A stretch of 64,000 nucleotides of DNA from Sphaerisporangium sp040683095. GTDB taxonomy: Bacteria; Actinomycetota; Actinomycetes; Streptosporangiales; Streptosporangiaceae. A model generated the notes under the pieces. The model worked only from the letters and a program-made list of their open reading frames with translations. It had not been told where the DNA came from and ran no database searches. This document shows, piece by piece, positions 61,421-64,000 of this stretch (within the stretch, counting starts at the first letter, position 1; every line of letters begins with the position of its first letter). Position numbers and translations under genes: made by a program. The stretch lies in the NCBI RefSeq assembly GCF_040683095.1, contig NZ_JBFBCI010000043.1, positions 1 to 64,000 of the forward strand, in the 5' to 3' direction.

Positions 61421-61784
61421 GACCGGGCGCGAGACGACGGGCCGGACCCCGGGCACGACGGCGGGCCGGACCGGGGCGACGGCGCGGGACGTCCGTGAGC
61501 CGGAGGCCACGACGGCCCCGTGGGAACCCTCCGGCATGCCGGCGCGGGACGCCGCCCCGCGCGGCGCGGCGCTTGCCGCCGAGGGCCGGCTGCCCCGGGA
61601 GCGGGTCGCCCTGGTGGACCTGCTGGACCGGCTGCTGGCGGGCGGCGTCGTGGTCACCGGCGACCTGGTGCTGTCGATCGCCGACATCGAGCTCGTGCGC
61701 ATCTCGCTGCGCGCGCTGATCATGTCGGTCCGGGCCTCGGAACCCCTGGAAACCGGAGTGTGCTATGAACCCCGACGGTACTGA
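61410..61784 (+). CDS. gvpS: Gas vesicle protein GvpS (GvpA-family paralogue)
   Basis: The 124-aa protein has a low-complexity Thr/Ala/Gly-rich N-terminal about 60 residues, then the GvpA-type core RVALVDLLDRLLAGGVVVTG followed by DLVLSIADIELVRISLRALI and a short tail ending CYEPRRY. The core has the helix-strand-strand-helix pattern of vesicle shell proteins; the sequence is closest to actinomycete GvpS as I know it. It overlaps gvpL and, by 20 bp, gvpK, so it is translated within a coupled operon. Confidence 0.82.
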   Translation: MAAETGRETTGRTPGTTAGRTGATARDVREPEATTAPWEPSGMPARDAAPRGAALAAEGRLPRERVALVDLLDRLLAGGVVVTGDLVLSIADIELVRISLRALIMSVRASEPLETGVCYEPRRY

Positions 61785-62111
61785 ACCCCTGAGAGCCCCC
61801 GAGCCCGCCGAGCGCCGCGAGCCGGCCTCCGCCGGGCGCTGGCATTTGCGGGCCGACCCCGACACGGTGGAGCGGGACCTGACCCGGCTCGTCCTGACGC
61901 TGGTCGAGCTGGTCCGCCGGCTCGTCGAACGTCAGTGCGTCCGGCGCATGGAGCAGGGCGACCTGTCGGATGAGCAGGTCGAGGCGCTCGGGTGACGCTC
62001 ATACGCCTGGAAGAGGCGACGAACGACCTGTGCGAGCGGTTCGAGGTGTCCCCGGCGGACCTGAACCTCGACCTCGGACCGCTCGGCACGCTGCTGCCGA
62101 CCGACCGCTAG
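61765..62111 (+). pseudogene. gvpK: GvpK split by an apparent 1-bp deletion
   Basis: From ATG 61765 the frame encodes the GvpK N-terminal half (RWHLRADPDTVERDLTRLVL, LVELVRRLVERQCVRRMEQG, LSDEQVEALG) and meets a TGA at 61993-61995. The next frame continues without a gap as TLIRLEEATNDLCERFEVSP and ADLNLDLGPLGTLLPTDR to a TAG at 62109-62111, the conserved GvpK C-terminus. Adding one C in GGGTGACG (GGG-CTG-ACG, Gly-Leu-Thr) restores a normal protein. As written, a 76-residue fragment results, unless the GTG at 61992, overlapping the stop, restarts translation of the second half. Confidence 0.85.
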
Positions 62112-62127
62112 AGGCCGACCGCTAGAG
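62101..62127. repeat. 13-bp direct repeat containing the stop codons of gvpK and mshC
   Basis: CCGACCGCTAGAG occurs at 62101-62113 and again at 62115-62127. The first copy supplies the TAG of the gvpK remnant, the second (reverse strand) the TAG of mshC. It looks like a small tandem duplication at the junction. Confidence 0.8.
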
Positions 62128-63357
62128 CCGGACGCCGAGCAGCGCGTCGGCAGTGGCGCGGACCAGCCCGGGGGCGCCGGCGTCCGGATCGCCCGTGCCG
62201 TCCGTGCCCGCCAGGGCGCGCTCGGCCCAGGAGTCGATCGCGGCCAGGGCCCCGGGCGCGTCCAGGTCGCCGGCGAGGCGCTCCCGGACCTCCTGGAGCA
62301 CCGGCCGGGCGTCCGGACCGGCGGCCAGGTCCACCGCCGAGCGCCAGCGCGCCAGGCGGGTCTCCGCGCGGCCGATCTGGTCGCCGGTCCACTCCCAGTC
62401 GGAGCGGTAGTGGTGGGCCAGCAGCGCGAGCCGCACGGCCATCGGGTCGTGCCCGGCGCGCAGCCGCGAGACGAACATCAGGTTGCCCCGGGACTTCGAC
62501 ATCTTCTCGCCGTCCAGCCCCACCATGCCCGCGTGGACGTAGGACTTCGCGAAGGGCCACTCGCCGGTGGCGACGTGGCCCTCGCTGGCGCCCATCTCGT
62601 GGTGAGGGAAGATCAGGTCCGACCCGCCTCCGGAGACGTCGAAGCCACTGCCGAGGCGGCTCAGCGCGATCGCGGTGCACTCGACGTGCCAGCCGGGACG
62701 GCCGGGGCCGAAGGGCGACGGCCAGGACGGCTCGCCGGGCCGCTCGGCGCGCCACAGCAGCCAGTCGAGGGGGTGGCGCTTGCCCTCGCGCCCGGGGTCG
62801 CCGCCGCGCTCGGCGAACAGCTCCAGCATGTGCTCCTCGGTGTACCCCGAGACGGCGCCGAACTTGGGGGCGGCGGCGGCCGAGAAGTAGACGTCGCCGC
62901 CGACGTCGTAGGTGGCGCCCTTGTCCTTCAGCCGCTGGATCAGCTCGGCGACCTGGCCGACGACCTCGGTCACGCCGACGTACTCGCGGGGCGGCAGCAG
63001 GCGCAGCGCCTCCATGTCGGTGCGGAACAGCTCGATCTCGCGGGCGGCCAGCTCACGCCAGTCGATGCCGTCCCGCTCGGCGCGCTCCAGCAGCGGATCG
63101 TCGACGTCGGTGGCGTTCTGGGTGTAGTGAACCTCGTGGCCGGCGTCCCGCCACACGCGGTTGACCAGGTCGAACGTCAGGTAGGTGTTGGCGTGCCCCA
63201 GGTGGGTGGCGTCGTACGGGGTGATCCCGCAGACGTACATGCGCGCCGTCGGCCCAGGGGAGGTCGGCCTGACCTCGCGCGCCGAAGTGTCGTAGAGCCG
63301 GAGGGGGAGGCCGGCGCCGGGCAGTGGCGCTATCTCGGGAGCAGGCCAGGATCGCAT
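62122..63357 (-). CDS. mshC: L-cysteine:1D-myo-inositol 2-amino-2-deoxy-alpha-D-glucopyranoside ligase MshC
   Basis: The 411-aa enzyme makes the Cys-GlcN-Ins amide in mycothiol synthesis with ATP. It is a CysRS paralogue: MYVCGITPYDATHLGHANTYLTFD (HIGH-type motif and zinc-binding Cys), QNATDVDDPLLERAERDG, WHVECTAIALSRLG, FPHHEMGASEG and the KMSKS motif GEKMSKSRGNLMFVS. It lacks the anticodon-binding C-terminal domain of true CysRS, and the N-terminus RSWPAPEIAPLPGAGLPLRLYDT is typical of MshC. This shows the organism makes mycothiol, an actinobacterial trait. Confidence 0.95.
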   Translation of the reverse strand: MRSWPAPEIAPLPGAGLPLRLYDTSAREVRPTSPGPTARMYVCGITPYDATHLGHANTYLTFDLVNRVWRDAGHEVHYTQNATDVDDPLLERAERDGIDWRELAAREIELFRTDMEALRLLPPREYVGVTEVVGQVAELIQRLKDKGATYDVGGDVYFSAAAAPKFGAVSGYTEEHMLELFAERGGDPGREGKRHPLDWLLWRAERPGEPSWPSPFGPGRPGWHVECTAIALSRLGSGFDVSGGGSDLIFPHHEMGASEGHVATGEWPFAKSYVHAGMVGLDGEKMSKSRGNLMFVSRLRAGHDPMAVRLALLAHHYRSDWEWTGDQIGRAETRLARWRSAVDLAAGPDARPVLQEVRERLAGDLDAPGALAAIDSWAERALAGTDGTGDPDAGAPGLVRATADALLGVRL

Positions 63358-63490
63358 GCCCTGAGCCTATCCATGCGCAGGTCCGGTGGGATCACCCTGG
63401 GGTGTCCGTTTCGTCAGAGTAGGGGGACGGGCGTGGCCGATCACGCAAACCGCCTGGGGCGGCACCCTCTGCTGACCGGCCGGGCGCCGC

Positions 63491-64000
63491 TCAGCCGGCC
63501 CCGGGCAGCGGCACGGCGTACCACGACGAGGGGTCGGCGGGACGGGGACAGAACTCGTAGCGCAGGGCGCCCGGGCCGAGCGCGACCAACGTGACCGAGC
63601 TCGTGCCCCACGTCCCCTCGGGGAGCTCGTGGCGGACCACCAAGGCGCGGGGGTCGGACACCGGCAGTCCCGCGCCCGAGGCCAGCGCGCGCCACTCCCC
63701 CCACGAGCCACCGTCGTCGTACGCGGACGGGCGCGCCGCCGCGGCGAAGCGCGGGCGGAAGTAGGCGCCGCGCGGCCCCTGCTCGTCGCGCTCCCAGCCG
63801 TCGTTGACGATCACGTGGGTGCCCTCGGGGAGCTTGGCCTCGGTCATCCGCTCGCCGTCCCAGCTCCACAGGCGCGCGCCGCCCGGGTCGGCCACGAGCA
63901 GGTGAAACGGGTCGTAGCAGGCCAGGCCGCCCGCGGGCGGCTCGCCCGCCACGGCGGCGCGCAGGGGGAGGTCGCCGCGCGACCTGCGGATCGCGGCGGC
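63491..64000 (-). CDS. NRDE/TANGO2-family protein, C-terminal part (runs off the window)
   Basis: The frame is open to the right edge, so the N-terminus with the NRDE motif lies outside. The visible about 169 residues read RRSRGDLPLRAAVAGEPPAGGLACYDPFHLLVADPGGARLWSWDGERMTEAKLPEGTHVIVNDG and a C-terminal segment with TWGTSSVTLVALGPGALRYEFCPRPADPSSWYAV. The GLACYDPFHLLVAD, THVIVNDG and TSSVTLVAL patterns fit the NRDE family as I know it. Members are proposed to bind or transfer haem or lipids; the role here is unknown. Confidence 0.75.
   Translation of the reverse strand, partial: AAAIRRSRGDLPLRAAVAGEPPAGGLACYDPFHLLVADPGGARLWSWDGERMTEAKLPEGTHVIVNDGWERDEQGPRGAYFRPRFAAAARPSAYDDGGSWGEWRALASGAGLPVSDPRALVVRHELPEGTWGTSSVTLVALGPGALRYEFCPRPADPSSWYAVPLPGAG

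Overview
The window is high-GC DNA with strong G/C third-position codon bias, frequent GTG starts and several apparently leaderless genes. A Pup-proteasome locus, a mycothiol ligase (mshC), a Tat cluster linked to pafB/pafC and actinomycete-type gas-vesicle genes point to a mycelial actinomycete. A Streptosporangiales-like genome is my best guess; this is inference from gene content, not a database match.

Left edge (1-6.8 kb) is accessory DNA. It holds a truncated secreted protein, an AT-richer stretch, a decayed FAD-monooxygenase pseudogene, a secreted ExeM/NucH-type nuclease, a lipid kinase, the 3' end of an IS5-type transposase, and a PadR regulator translationally coupled to a TIM-barrel glycosidase-like protein.

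6.8-23.6 kb is the protein-quality-control core: tatC, tatA, a small membrane protein, pafC and pafB, a DUF3866 gene, an FKBP lipoprotein, pafA, prcA, prcB, pup, dop, the ARC/Mpa ATPase and a TrmI-type tRNA methyltransferase. Two plus-strand genes, a membrane protein preceded by a 41-bp dyad and a soluble Ser/Thr kinase, sit between pup and dop. Pup ends in GGQ, so it needs Dop deamidation before PafA can ligate it; ARC (ending GQYL) feeds PrcA/PrcB.

23.7-34.5 kb: a tandem GNAT protein; a small catabolic-looking cassette (class III aminotransferase and PfkB kinase, divergent from TetR and class II aldolase) with a palindrome inside the divergent promoter; an FHA protein; an M50/CBS site-2 protease; a lone RecB-type Fe-S nuclease; and a NarL-type two-component system. 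34.6-40.6 kb is a complete peptide ABC importer operon. 41.4-48.3 kb carries a membrane protein, a HAD hydrolase, cobalamin-dependent metH, a PAC2 protein and a TetR-like protein without a DNA-binding domain.

48.2-58.0 kb is a compact nitrate-assimilation operon read leftwards: narK, nasC, nasB, nirB, nirD, an nnaR-like HemD/winged-helix regulator and a sirohydrochlorin chelatase. Six of the seven genes overlap by 4 bp. It joins uptake, both reductases, siroheme supply and a probable regulator. Two inverted repeats lie upstream of narK.

58.2-62.1 kb holds a peptide deformylase and a gas-vesicle cluster in the order gvpY-Z-J-L-S-K. It lacks gvpO/A/F/G and is damaged twice: gvpZ and gvpJ are joined out of frame by what looks like a deletion, and gvpK is split by an apparent 1-bp deletion. 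The window ends with mshC and a partial NRDE-family gene.
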